In this document: one piece after another, positions 1-11,580 of the stretch
Numbering within the stretch: position 1 is the first letter of the stretch
How the letters are laid out: every line of letters starts with the position of its first letter
Source: Dryomyza anilis
Taxonomy: Eukaryota; Arthropoda; Insecta; Diptera; Dryomyzidae
Reading direction: 5' to 3'
Length of the DNA: 64,000 bases
Assembly: GCA_951804985.1 (NCBI GenBank)
Contig: OX638132.1
Location: 2,647,529 to 2,711,528, forward strand
Translations under genes and position numbers: made by a program
Notes under the pieces: model-generated
What the model was told of the DNA's origin: nothing
Databases searched by the model: none
Seen by the model: the letters and a program-made list of their open reading frames with translations, nothing else

Positions 1-590
1 TTCGCCAACTGACTCTCTGTTAAACTTATTGATAAGAGCGCAGAGATACTTGAATGAATGAATGTTATTGACTAACCAGCATCCGGACAGTTTCACAAAT
101 ATCACATTGTTATTAAATTTTAATAATTTCATTTATATTTCCATTAAAATAATATTTAATTCATTTGATAATTTATTGAAATGCTATTTATTTAAAAGAT
201 CAAAGATCATTGATTGCTGATAACATTTGGAATTATTCTCTCGTTCAGCAATGCTATTTTCATGGTGGGGGTTTTGGAATTGATAACTCACAAAAATTTA
301 TAAATCATCAAGTGATAAGCAGTCGTATGCCATTGAATACTGTCACGGAGATAATTCAAATATACGAAAATTATTAAGTATTTTGCCTCACAGTAAGAGT
401 GTTTAATTGAAATGAATTTTTATTGCATACATTCTGTGAGCTCATTTGAGCGCAAAAACAGTTGCATTTCAATACTCAAGGTAGAAGCTTCCCATGTATT
501 TCTTCAATTAGAATCACAAATATTTCCAGTTAAGCGTAAATACATTAATTACAGTGTAGAATAAAATTAAAATCGAGAAAAACTCATAGA
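1..590. other. 5' flank of the serine protease homologue gene
   Basis: A+T-rich DNA upstream of the first ATG of the serine protease homologue. It must hold the promoter and 5' untranslated region of that gene, because translation starts at 591, but I cannot point to a convincing TATA box with an initiator at the right spacing. No other gene is visible. Confidence 0.5.
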
Positions 591-992
591 ATGTGGGTAA
601 AAATAGTTTCACTAGTAGTTTTGTTAGTATCGGTCGTTGCAGCTGTGGAAGAATGCGCTCCGGAAAGTTTTTGCATTGTACATTATCAGTGCAACAAGGA
701 AAATAAGATGGCCGTCACTGATGGCAGCGATATATTTCGACCTCGTGCCGGTGGTCCAGAGACAGCAAATATACCGGTATTTGAAGTTTGCAAATTTCCA
801 AAAGTATGCTGTGGCGTTTCAAATGTTAATGAAGAAGCACTAAAAGAATTTAGATCGATCAACTTGAACAATCAACCAACAATTGTTACACCAACCGCAA
901 CACCAAACGTTACACCAACCGTTACACCAAGCGTTACCCCAACAGCAACACCAACATCTAGAGGAAGAACCGCCAAACCACCAACCGATGTG
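591..992 (+). CDS. Clip-domain serine protease homologue, exon 1 (signal peptide, clip domain, linker)
   Basis: First coding exon (134 codons, ends in phase 0) of a secreted, non-catalytic clip-domain serine protease homologue. Residues 1-18 form a hydrophobic signal peptide ending VVAA. Six cysteines follow at residues 22, 28, 34, 67, 73 and 74, ending in the CC pair typical of a clip domain. The loop between the third and fourth cysteine is long, as in the clip type found in catalytically dead homologues. Residues about 86-134 are a Thr/Pro/Val-rich linker with repeated TPTVTP-like motifs, probably O-glycosylated and disordered. The exon stops at GATGTG followed by the donor GTAAGT (993-998); reading past it adds only VSSIM and a stop, which supports the splice. 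The start is the first ATG in the frame and gives an immediate signal peptide. The family acts in haemolymph as a cofactor of prophenoloxidase activation; that role for this gene is inferred from family membership. Confidence 0.85.
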
Positions 993-2611
993 GTAAGTTC
1001 TATTATGTGATTGGAAATATAATTTTTTTTTGTTTCTGAATCGTGGTTCATGTACATTACCCCAAAAGACATTTTCCTGAAGCTATTTTTCCGAAGTGGA
1101 CACTTTCCCGAATGGAAATTTCCCTGAGAGACATTTCCCCGAAATAAACATTTTCCCGAATGGGAATGGAACGGCCTTTTCCCCGAATAGCCATTTCCCT
1201 GAAATGGACAATTTCCCGAAATGGCCACTTCCCCGTGGCCATGTCGCATGTCGCTTACGGTTTCAGTCCTAGTCTAGAACTAATGTATAATTGAAACAAA
1301 ATTAAAAGGAAGATTAAGATGTACGTTTTAGCATTGCAGGACACTTCCTCGAAAGCCATTTCCCCGAAAGACATTTCCTTGATGACATTTCTCCGAAATC
1401 GACACTTCCCCGAAATGGATATTTCCCCGAAATGGACACTTCCCCGAAATGGACACTACTCCGAAATGGACATTTCCCCGAAATGGTTTTTTCCCCGAAA
1501 TGGCCGGTCGGGGAAATGTATAATCGAGGAAATGTCTATTTCGGGGAAATGTCTTTCGGGGAAATTTTTATTCGGGAAAGTGTCCATTTCGGAGAAATGT
1601 CATCAAGGAAATGTCTTTCGGGGAAATGGCTTTCGAGGAAGTGTCCTGCAATGCTGAAACGTACATCTTTATCTTCCTTTTAATTTTGTTTCAATTATAC
1701 ATTAGTTCTAGACTATGACTGAAACCGTACGCGACATGCGTTTAAAACAGGTTCATTTTTAAAATCAAAACCGTAACCGAAACTTTTATTCGAAAATAAG
1801 AAATAAACCGAAATCTCAAACCGATATAAATATTTTCGTTATTATTTACTTCGATCACTTGTTTTGCGAATCGAAATCATAAAAAAAATACTCAAAAAAA
1901 AATATGCATGAACAAAATCACAACTACAAAAATACACAGTACGCTAGTGTCGTTCGTCAAGGGTAGTAACGAAAACTGAGACATGCCTATAAAAATATGT
2001 CTCTATTATTGTAATATATGTATATTTTATACAAAAACATTTACAATATTTTGTTGTAAGTTTTTGCGAGTTTCGACCTAAAGTTCATTTATTCTAAATT
2101 CTCAATCTCGTTGCCGGAATTTCATCTTAACTATCAAAGGGAATTTCTTTCTCGATTATAAAGATGATATTGGGCGATATTTTACTATTTTTGACGAATC
2201 AGTTGATTTAAATGCTTTTTTTTAAATGCAATTCAAATTTTTATGTTGTTGGTTTTTAGTTTTTTTTTTTTTTAAATATAAATATTTTTTGTTCCGGAGA
2301 TTAAAATGTATTGAAAAAGTAACTTTAATGCAAAAACCGAAACTAGGACTATTATACTGAAACCATTTTGTTATAAAAACATAAAACCGATACCGTAACC
2401 GAAGTCGAAACGGTTATTCGTTTAGGTTTCAATAATTTATTCTACATTTGTTTTACAGTCATTTAACACTTGTTTTACAGCTGATTTACATCTGTTTAAC
2501 TTTCACTCATGATATTCATTTTTGAGTCAGTTTTTCATTTAACATATATTTTATATCCCTTTTATACCCGTTTTATATTCGTATTCTACAAAAGTATTTT
2601 TCTTTTGACAG
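993..2611 (+). other. Intron of the serine protease homologue gene
   Basis: A phase-0 intron with donor GTAAGT at 993-998 and acceptor TTTTGACAG ending at 2611, preceded by a pyrimidine-rich stretch. Joining 992 to 2612 keeps the clip exon and the protease exon in one frame. It contains a foldback-type transposon (1066-1740). Downstream, around 1745-1835 and 2325-2435, there is repeat-like DNA rich in CCGTAACCGAAAC-type motifs. Confidence 0.8.
1066..1740. mobile_element. Foldback-type element inside the intron
   Basis: Two inverted arms of about 166 bp (1245-1410 and 1575-1740) match nearly base for base. Each begins CGCATGTCGC(T/G)TACGG, continues through TCTAGAACTAATGTATAATT and GCATTGCAGGACACTTCC, and runs into short tandem motifs of the form CCCCGAAATGGACATTT. 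The interior (1410-1575) is built of the same motifs, in one orientation on the left and the reverse on the right. A further run of related motifs (1066-1240) lies outside the left arm. Long inverted repeats made partly of short tandem repeats are the hallmark of foldback (FB) elements of flies. No transposase frame is present, so it is non-autonomous. Confidence 0.75.
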
Positions 2612-3451
2612 GAAACTCGTTTCAACGAAAACACAACATGTGGCTGGCGTAACGAAGACGGTGTCTTTGAACATAGAATTCTGTCCGTTGACGAAGACAG
2701 CAAATCCGAGTACGGTGAATTTCCCTGGGTAGTAAACCTGCAAATAAATGGTTCGTCGGGTAGACGCGATTGCTCGGGCTCGATAATTTCGCCCACAGTA
2801 ATTTTGACCGCTGCACATTGCGTCCGAAAACCAAAAATTGCATCGATGTTGGTGCGCGCCGGCGTCTGGGATACGCACACAAAAAGCGAAGTACTACAGA
2901 CACAGGAGCGACGAGTACGTGCAAAGATTGTGCACCGCTACTATCATTTTGGTGCTCTATATAACGATATTGCTCTGCTGCTGCTCGATGAGCCACTCGA
3001 GTGGGCGAAGCATGTAATGCCGATTTGCTTGCCGCCTGCCGATCAAATTTTCGATGGGTCGCGTTGCTATGTTGCCGGCTGGGGACGAAATGCAGAGGGT
3101 GATGCGCCGAGTGAACTGCACAAGGTCGAGGTGCCGGTGGTGCCACGAGAACTGTGCCAAACCCTGATACGCGCACAACCAGATCGTAATGAATTCGAAG
3201 TGCACGAGAGCTTTATTTGTGCGGGAGGTGAAGAAGGTCGAGATGCCTGCAAGGGTGATGGTGGCGCACCGTTGATGTGTCCCATGCTCGAGAGCCCCAA
3301 TCGCTATTTTCAGGCAGGCTTGGTGTCGTGGGGCATCGATTGTGGTGTCAAAGATGTACCCAGTTTCTATACGAACATCGCGAATTTACGTTCGTGGATC
3401 GATGAGAACATCAGTGCGGAGGGCATCAGCAATAGTACATTTACGCCATAA
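2612..3451 (+). CDS. Clip-domain serine protease homologue, exon 2 (inactive chymotrypsin-fold domain)
   Basis: Second and last coding exon, residues 135-413. The chymotrypsin-like domain starts at about residue 166 (EYGEFPWVV, replacing the IVGG of active enzymes). His203 lies in TAAHC and Asp253 in NDIALL, but the catalytic serine is Gly351 in the motif GDGGAPL, where GDSGGPL is expected, so the protein should have no peptidase activity. VSWGIDCG and the C-terminal helix SFYTNIANLRSWIDENI complete the fold. This pattern matches CLIPA-type homologues such as phenoloxidase-activating factor 2, which assist the proteases that activate prophenoloxidase. The exon is visibly richer in G and C than its surroundings and ends in TAA. 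I recognise the family but not the exact orthologue, so no symbol is given. Confidence 0.92.
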   Translation, partial: ETRFNENTTCGWRNEDGVFEHRILSVDEDSKSEYGEFPWVVNLQINGSSGRRDCSGSIISPTVILTAAHCVRKPKIASMLVRAGVWDTHTKSEVLQTQERRVRAKIVHRYYHFGALYNDIALLLLDEPLEWAKHVMPICLPPADQIFDGSRCYVAGWGRNAEGDAPSELHKVEVPVVPRELCQTLIRAQPDRNEFEVHESFICAGGEEGRDACKGDGGAPLMCPMLESPNRYFQAGLVSWGIDCGVKDVPSFYTNIANLRSWIDENISAEGISNSTFTP

Positions 3452-3480
3452 ATAATTTACAAAATGTGTTAATATTTTAA

Positions 3481-3486
3481 AATAAA
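3481..3486 (+). terminator. Polyadenylation signal AATAAA
   Basis: A canonical AATAAA starts 30 bases after the stop codon of the serine protease homologue and is followed by a T-rich stretch. It is the likely 3' end signal of that gene. Confidence 0.6.
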
Positions 3487-4937
3487 AAAAAGGTTCTTCT
3501 TCTCATCAAATTTAAGAAGTTGCATTTGTTTTGAAAGAACTTTTTTATGAAAAATCTCTCACAATTCATATCGAGTATATTTTTTATTTAATTTATTTTT
3601 ACCTCTTCTTTTATTTGACGTGAAGGTCAATGTGTGGTTCCATCCCAGTCTTCAACATGATTTTCATTTGACCGCAGTTTTAACTACTTTTCGTCGATAT
3701 TTTAGTCAACCTGTCAGTACATCTATCATCCGTGATCATCTTTTATTAATTTTCGATAGAGGTTTGCGCCGCTGTCGCTTGCATGTCAATCGAAAGAATC
3801 ACCAAACGAAAGTCCTATAATCCACTATTTCACATTTTTCTTTTACATTGGCTGCATATTTTTCTATACTTTGCAGCAACAGATTCTTCATTGTTGCTGT
3901 TTTTTTTGCTCTGTTTCATCTCGATTCCTCATGCCAATTGCATGCAACTGTCTTTTGCGACCGCATGGCCAACAGCAGTTCTGAAGTACGTTTGTGTGTC
4001 ACTTTATCTTTCTTTTGCTATATTTGCTTCTGTTCTTACTCGGACCTATCGACTTTATCACTTTCGTCCCTTAAGCCACTTTATCCACCACAAATAGCGA
4101 CTCAGAAAGAATTATTAGCATTCAATGAAGAATTTATACAGAATGTAGTTTATGTTTCTGGTAGTTGAAAATTAAAATAGATAATGACTGGCATAATTGA
4201 TTTTAAGAGTAAACCACATATTCTACTTACAAAATGAGTACTACATCTGTTGTCGAAGGATATTTCAACAAAGAAATATCCTTAAATGATGAAAACCTTA
4301 AAAACCTATTGAAAAATAATAAAAGTAGGAAAGTCATTCAATTGATTGAGATTAGTTACAACGTAGCGAGTCTTAACGATTCAAAATTCTCATATTTCTA
4401 AGTATTCGAATGTACTAAATTTTAAAAAATCATTTCTTTCCTTCTTCTAAGAATAATCGTATTTTACTGAAAATACTATTTAAGTTGTACATTGTTTAAA
4501 ATGTACAACATTTTAAGCATCCTTAAGTCTGCTGGTTAGATTATCATTTTGTGGCGCATGATTGCAGTGAATAATTCAGCATTTCTAATGGATTTTCTGG
4601 TCTGCTAAATTTGTCTCGCCACTTAAAAGCAGCCTTAATAGCAAGATTCTGGAGTGGCGTAGAAAATTGAAGTGTAAAACTGCGGTATGGCATCCATTCC
4701 ATCCTCTCCAAATGTAGTATTTAACAGGCTGAACATTTACCAAATATGTACAATTTAATATGAAGTGAATTTTTACAAAGAATAAAAATAACTCAAATAA
4801 TATATAATAAATCAATCAATAAAAAAATTAAAGCTAAATCCAATATTATTAAAAAAATCTACAAAATCACCAAAATCAATAGCATAAAATCACCAAAATC
4901 AATAGAATAAACTTAATATCATTCAAAACATTCAAAA
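3487..4937. other. Intergenic DNA without a supported gene
   Basis: Overlapping short open frames in several phases at 3620-4168 have pyrimidine-rich, low-complexity translations and no recognisable domain. I see no gene or repeat that I can defend up to the start of the 9-bp array. Confidence 0.5.
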
Positions 4938-6664
4938 CAATCAAATCAATCAAATCAATCAAATCAATCAAATCAATCAAATCAATCAAATCAATCAAAT
5001 CAATCAAATCAATCAAATCAATCAAATCAATCAAATCAATCAAATCAATCAAATCAATCAAATCAATCAAATCAATCAAATCAATCAAATCAATCAAATC
5101 AATCAAATCAATCAAATCAATCAAATCAATCAAATCAATCAAATCAATCAAATCAATCAAATCAATCAAATCAATCAAATCAATCAAATCAATCAAATCA
5201 ATCAAATCAATCAAATCAATCAAATCAATCAAATCAATCAAATCAATCAAATCAATCAAATCAATCAAATCAATCAAATCAATCAAATCAATCAAATCAA
5301 TCAAATCAATCAAATCAATCAAATCAATCAAATCAATCAAATCAATCAAATCAATCAAATCAATCAAATCAATCAAATCAATCAAATCAATCAAATCAAT
5401 CAAATCAATCAAATCAATCAAATCAATCAAATCAATCAAATCAATCAAATCAATCAAATCAATCAAATCAATCAAATCAATCAAATCAATCAAATCAATC
5501 AAATCAATCAAATCAATCAAATCAATCAAATCAATCAAATCAATCAAATCAATCAAATCAATCAAATCAATCAAATCAATCAAATCAAATCAATCAAATC
5601 AATCAAATCAATCAAATCAAATCAATCAAATCAATCAAATCAATCAAATCAATCATATCAATCATATCAATCAAATCAATCAAATCAATCAAATCAATCA
5701 AATCAATCAAATCAATCAAATCAATCAAATCAATCAAATCAATCAAATCAATCAAATCAATGAAATCAATGAAATCAATCAAATCAATCAAATCAATCAA
5801 ATCAATGAAATCAATGAAATCAATGAAATCAATGAAATCAATGAAATCAATGAAATCAATGAAATCAATGAAATCAATGAAATCAATGAAATCAATGAAA
5901 TCAATGAAATCAATGAAATCAATGAAATCAATCAAATCAATCAAATCAATCAAATCAATCAAATCAATCAAATCAATCAAATCAATCAAATCAATCAAAT
6001 CAATCAAATCAATCAAATCAATCAAATCAATCAAATCAATCAAATCAATCAAATCAATCAAATCAATCAAATCAATCAAATCAATCAAATCAATCAAATC
6101 AATCAAATCAATCAAATCAATCAAATCAATCAAATCAATCAAATCAATCAAATCAATCAAATCAATCAAATCAATCAAATCAATCAAATCAATCAAATCA
6201 ATCAAATCAATCAAATCAATCAAATCAATCAAATCAATCAAATCAATCAAATCAATCAAATCAATCAAATCAATCAAATCAATCAAATCAATCAAATCAA
6301 TCAAATCAATCAAATCAATCAAATCAATCAAATCAATCAAATCAATCAAATCAATCAAATCAATCAAATCAATCAAATCAATCAAATCAATCAAATCAAT
6401 CAAATCAATCAAATCAATCAAATCAATCAAATCAATCAAATCAATCAAATCAATCAAATCAATCAAATCAATCAAATCAATCAAATCAATCAAATCAATC
6501 AAATCAATCAAATCAATCAAATCAATCAAATCAATCAAATCAATCAAATCAATCAAATCAATCAAATCAATCAAATCAATCAAATCAATCAAATCAATCA
6601 AATCAATCAAATCAATCAAATCAATCAAATCAATCAAATCAATCAAATCAATCAAATCAATCAA
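4938..6664. repeat. 9-bp tandem array (AATCAATCA)n
   Basis: About 190 head-to-tail copies of AATCAATCA, almost without substitutions. Copies shortened by 4 bp occur near 5583 and 5616, and two CATATC variants lie near 5652-5668. An internal block (about 5805-5930, with two copies at 5760-5770) is uniformly AATCAATGA instead, showing local spread of one variant. Because the period is a multiple of 3, the minus strand reads as an endless Ile-Asp-Leu polymer and the plus strand as Lys-Ser-Ile/Met. These are translation artefacts, not proteins. Confidence 0.97.
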
Positions 6665-8966
6665 AAATCATTTCATTTCAAAAAATAGATGAATAGATAG
6701 ATGAGAAAACATGAAAAAATGAATTAACATTTATAATAGAAGCAACATGTCTATTCAAATATATTCGAATTGGAAAAAAAATAGTTTTACTTCAATGATC
6801 TGCTACTCACAGAGTCGTTATCTCAACCCACAGGTATTTTTTCTAGCTTTTATTGAGCTTGTATTTGCAACTGTTTGCCACAGTTTACGTGTTTTTATTT
6901 TTTTTTTTTCATTTTCAGCAGTTTTAAGATGCCACAAGCTGCGTGCAACATGCAACTCAAACAACATAAATAACGACGACATCAGCAAAAACAATTGCAG
7001 GAAACAAACAAAAAATAAACACTTGCCAGCGACACACAATTGAATGCAGTCTAAATGAATGCAAAGCAATTCAATGCCTTCAAATGAGGGCACATTTTGA
7101 GACCGCAGGGTTGCCACACTGCTGCAATTAACACAACAACAGCAGCAGCAACAACTAACACAACAATGTTTGTATTTGTGTGGGTGTTTTACGTGTTTGT
7201 TTGTGTTGCGAATTTAATTAAAATCGCATTGAAGCAGATCCTAACTGTTGCAGAATTCGTTTCTTTGATGCCACGTGTAGCAGAAAAACCTGCTTAGAGG
7301 CGGTTTAAAGCAGCAACTGCTGCTGATGTTGTCGTCTTTAATTGGGTGTTTGTGGCCAACCGTTTGATGTGTACAGCAAGGCAAATATCAAAAACTAATT
7401 AATTATTAAATTAATAGAAACTAAAATTAAAATAAACTATTTTACTCAATTTGACGTATCTTTATTTGCCACATTTCAATTTTCTAAATTGATTATTTTT
7501 TTAAAATGAAAATATTCTACACCACTATGTCATATATTTTTATTTTTTTTATTTTTGCGTTTCTGCATAAATATATTAAATAGAAGAAAATGGGTTAAAT
7601 AGAACCGGAACTGTTTTTTTTTTCAAATACCGTTTATTTTCCTTTTGCAGACGTTTTAAATATTTACTGCTTTTTCAGCGAACATGAAACGAAATTAATT
7701 GCAGAATTTTCTGCCACAAGAATGTCCAAAAAAAGACAGCTAAGCTTTAGGCGAAAACAGAGCAGAGGAAACTGTAACAACGACAGACTAAGGATGAAGA
7801 ATCTTAAACAAAAATCGGAGAAACGTGTTTTTTTTTCGTTGAGTGTCTGAAAAGACAAAAGTTGAAACCACAAACGAAAACTTAATTTGATTGCAAGACA
7901 GTGAATGCTTTAAGGAAGCATTTTGTAATATTATTTTGTAAAATACGCTGTCTTGCATTATTCATATCTTTGATGCTTTGTGAATAAAAAAATGTTTATA
8001 GCTTATAGTAAATAAATTTGCAAAAATTTAACAATTTTTAATAAAAATCTTTACTTGTTAACAGAACTACGGCGCCACATAATTAATGACACACTCAAGT
8101 AATTAAGGACATGGCGCATAATTTAAATGACTGTGAACGGGACACAAGGAATGAAATTATGCCAACACTTCAGGCAACAAGTCACACAGTCAGTCAGTCA
8201 TTCAGTCGCTCTGAATGTTGAGACATTCTTTGAGTCATCAGCGTAATAAAGGCGCCATTGCGACACAAGATGAATGTAATTAATGCTCTTAATGCAGCAT
8301 AAATAAAATAATTTATTGCAAGTGCGTTGCAGAATGGTTTTATTTCGGAAACTGCGACAATTGTTCAAGGTACCAATTGTTTTCATGTGCAATAAAATAC
8401 ATAATTTTTTTTGCAAACCTACACAGCTTTGAACTTTTTATGCGGGAGCTATGAAATAGCCCCAATAAAATAACGGCCAATGAAATAAATCCAAAAAAAA
8501 AAATGAAAGCCCCAAAAAAATAATGAAATAAAAGCCAAATAAAATAAATCCCAAAATTTTCTTTCATATGGGTGTTTTATTCGTATGAACATTTCTGGAG
8601 CTTATTTCATTTTATTTGTGGAAGTTACTTAATAACGCCAAAAATCAATGTACAGATGAAACTAATGGTTTTGATGCAGAAACTTTCCAAATTATGGCCA
8701 AATAATTTCAAAAAAAATCTTCTTCATATTTATGAATTTCATTCTTCGATCCATGACTCATTGTATTGAAGATCAATTTATAAAAGTGACCACTACAAAT
8801 CATCAGTATAATGAACTCGTTATCAGTTTTATGAATGACTGAAAAAGTGTTCGACTATTTGATGAAGTGTATACGAAGTCTACGTTTCATCACATTAATG
8901 AACAAATACATAAAACACAAAATATGTATAATATGTAGAAGAATTTGGTTCATCAAATCAATGTTA
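6665..8966. other. Intergenic DNA without a supported gene
   Basis: Contains unique, less A+T-rich patches with CAGCAG and ACAACA runs at about 6920-7380 and a patch with several TAATTA/ATTAAT words at 8075-8310. From 8800 to 8960 the TTCATCA/ATGAAC wording resembles the repeat around 13660-14160. No open frame here has a recognisable domain. Confidence 0.45.
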
Positions 8967-10966
8967 TCTATATATATAAAAATTAAATGTAATGTGTGTG
9001 CCAGAGCATTACGGGAAAACGAACCGACGGATTTGCCTGATTCTTATTGTATTTTGTTCGAGTCAATGCAAGAGTGGTTAAGGAAAAAAGAAAAGTCGAA
9101 AAAACCCAAAGGAAAAACCGGAAAATCGAATAAATCTTAATTTGACCCTAGGAACTTGAAATTTGGACAGGACGTTGATTTCCCGACGTGAGAGCGGACT
9201 ACGAAGGTATTTTTTTTGACATTTTCCTCCTAAGGTACAAAAATGGGCGTGGCAAAACTAAACATTTAATTGAAAATATCTGTGTAATTAAGATAAGCAC
9301 AGTCATGAAATTGGGCTCAGTAATGTATTTTGTTGTTGTTTATATTTTTGCTAAATGTGGGAGAAATTTGATAAAGGGGCGTGTCACTTTCCATATAAAC
9401 ATAAGTTTCCATTTTCATAACTCCTGACCAGAGTTATGGAAATTGAAACAAAAGTTCATATTAAAAAGAAGAATCGTCACGTAGAATGTGGGCGGGATTG
9501 TATAAAGGGGCGTCTCACCTTTCGTATAACAAAAACATTAAAAATCCTATAACTTCTGACATACTAAGGGTAGAGTTATACAAATCAAATCAAATATTCA
9601 TATTTAAAACTCCAATCATCACGTAGAATATGAACGGGATTGGACGATGGGACGTGGCACCTCCCATACAAAAAAAAATGTTAATTGCTATTACTCTTTA
9701 CCTACTAAGAGAAGAGTTAAAAAAATCGAAACAAAAGATTATATTAAACACTGTAATGGACACTTAGAATCAGGGCTGAAAAAAAATTCACCGTCTGGGA
9801 TCTGGAAGCCTTTTTCTTCTATATACTGAATTAGTCATATGGACGAGAAAATGAAACGGCCTAAGTGCCTGATCAAATCTATTTTGAATGTCCTCTTTAT
9901 AACACGACAACTCTTCAGAACCTATTAGATTAAATCAATATCTACCGATATAGAAATTGGCATAGAATTGACTCGAATTAAATCCATGGTTTCGGCGACT
10001 ACATAGTTAAATTATTTGGATCTACATAAAGGCCTATGTTGGCTAATATAATATATGAATCATTTCAATACCATCTTCACCAGAGATTTTATTCAGCAGT
10101 GGTTTAAATAATTATTTTCGATTTGGTAATTTATAACAAATCCTTAAATTTCCAAAACATAAATTGTACCCTGAAAACCACAAATATATTTCCTAAGTTC
10201 CTAGCAAACCAAACGATAACTTTACGATATCAAAACGATATCATTTATAGGCTCAAATTGTCGTTTTCGATAATCTATAATGATACGAAAACGATAGGGT
10301 TTTCGATAACAACGAACCTGTCTAAAATGATATCGTTGTTTTTGTCATTATAGATATCGAGATGATTTATTTTCGATATACAAATTTTATTTGTTTAGAA
10401 AATTTTATGTTTTGACAAAAAATATTAAGAACACGTAATTAAATTTTCAAATACTTTGAGTTTTATATCTAAAATTTATCATTGTTATATAGAATTTTAA
10501 AATTATCGTCAAATGGTTTGCAAGGTTATAATTGGCAAAATGTTCAAAAATCAATAAAATAAAAAAATACAAAAATCTTGGATTTTTTAAGTGGATAAAA
10601 TCAACAAAAAAAACGGATGAATTTTTTGGGAGTAGAGAACCCTGCGTAGAATTTGGACGGAATTCGACAATGGGGCGTGACACCTCCCATATAAAAAAAT
10701 TTTAAAAATGCTAAAACTCCTGACTTACTAAGAGCAGAGTTGTACAAATCGATAAAAGATCATTTTTAAAAATTAAAAAATAGGCACGTGGAATGTGATC
10801 GAAATTGGAAAAAGGGGATGGCACTATGATCAATGTGGGCGGGAAAAAAGCGACGAAGGCACTAAAAAGAGAAAAAGGGGCGAAAATGATTCCACACTTT
10901 ATAAACGATATAGTTTTGCAATAACAAAAACTTAGCACGGGCGAAGCTGTGAACGGGTCCAGCTAG
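8967..10966 (+). mobile_element. Non-autonomous Helitron-like element, copy 1
   Basis: Starts TCTATATATATAAAA directly after an A and ends GGGTCCAGCTAG directly before a T. These are the 5'-TC and 3'-CTAG ends and the A|T target expected of a Helitron. A short stem-loop (CACGG..GCTGTG) lies just before the 3' end. Inside are imperfect tandem units of about 140 bp, each with a core like GTAGAATGTGGGCGGGATT followed by GGGGCGTG and CCTCCCATA. They begin near 9343, 9481, 9621, 10643 and 10786. The run is interrupted by about 870 bp of unrelated DNA (9770-10640). No Rep/helicase gene is present. The copy at 42849-43969 shares both ends and one such unit. Confidence 0.8.
10213..10379. promoter_or_regulatory. 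Cluster of CGATA words
   Basis: Nine CGATA pentamers (seven on the plus strand, two on the minus) occur within about 170 bp, inside the segment that interrupts the Helitron tandem units. In Drosophila, clustered CGATA is the binding word of BEAF-32 and part of the DREF site TATCGATA. Whether it works as an insulator or promoter element here is inference only. Confidence 0.3.
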
Positions 10967-11105
10967 TACTTATTAAAAAAAAAATTATAAAAAAAAATTG
11001 TGATTATTTTTTTTTTTTTTTTTTAAATATACTTTTTTAGGTTTTTTTTTTAAATATTCGAAAAATATTTAGTTAATTAACGAATAAAATTGAAAAATTG
11101 AAAAT

Positions 11106-11580
11106 CTTGTCATGCCAAAAGGGCGAATCTTTTCGTTTTTTTGGTATAACTCTTTATTGGTGCAAGATCAAATAGTAATGTATAGACATTAATTGTTTGA
11201 ATTTAAAGCACCTATCGATTGGCATCATTATTTAAAAATATTTTTTTAAAATAATTTTTCATTGAAAAGATAAAATTTAAAAAATATTTTAAAATATTGA
11301 TGATGATCCATAGGTGCTTTAAAAACAACAATTAATGTTTTTACACTACTATTTTGTCTTATACAAATAAAAAGTTTTGTCAAATAAAAAGATTCGTCAT
11401 TTCGGCATGACAACATTTTCTATATTTCAAATTTTCCCTTTTGTGGCTAGAAATATCCAACAAAACCACACACGATTTTGGCACAGTATACTTGAGGAAA
11501 ACATACTTTCAAAAATGTGAAAAAACTCAAATGTCAAAAATTACACATTCGCCCCTTTGGCATGATAGTGACGATATTAT
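11106..11580. mobile_element. MITE with CATGCC inverted ends, full copy
   Basis: The ends form an inverted pair: TCATGCCAAAAGGGCGAAT at 11110-11128 and its near-exact reverse complement at 11547-11565. An inner inverted pair surrounds the middle (AAAGCACCTATCGATTGGCATC and ATGATCCATAGGTGCTTT). A second, left-truncated copy lies at 26550-26860, which shows that this is a dispersed element. There is no coding capacity. Confidence 0.7.

Noticed and set aside
993..1010. Continuation of exon 1 to the stop at 1010
   Set aside because: A consensus donor GTAAGT begins at 993 and the joined frame makes a complete family member.
2804..3451. Separate short protease gene starting at 2804
   Set aside because: The codon there is TTG inside the protease domain, upstream codons continue the domain, and a good splice acceptor at 2611 joins it to the clip exon.
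4876..6692. Long open frames of 235-350 codons over the 9-bp array
   Set aside because: They are repeating three-residue polymers produced by a stop-free 9-mer; no gene structure surrounds them.
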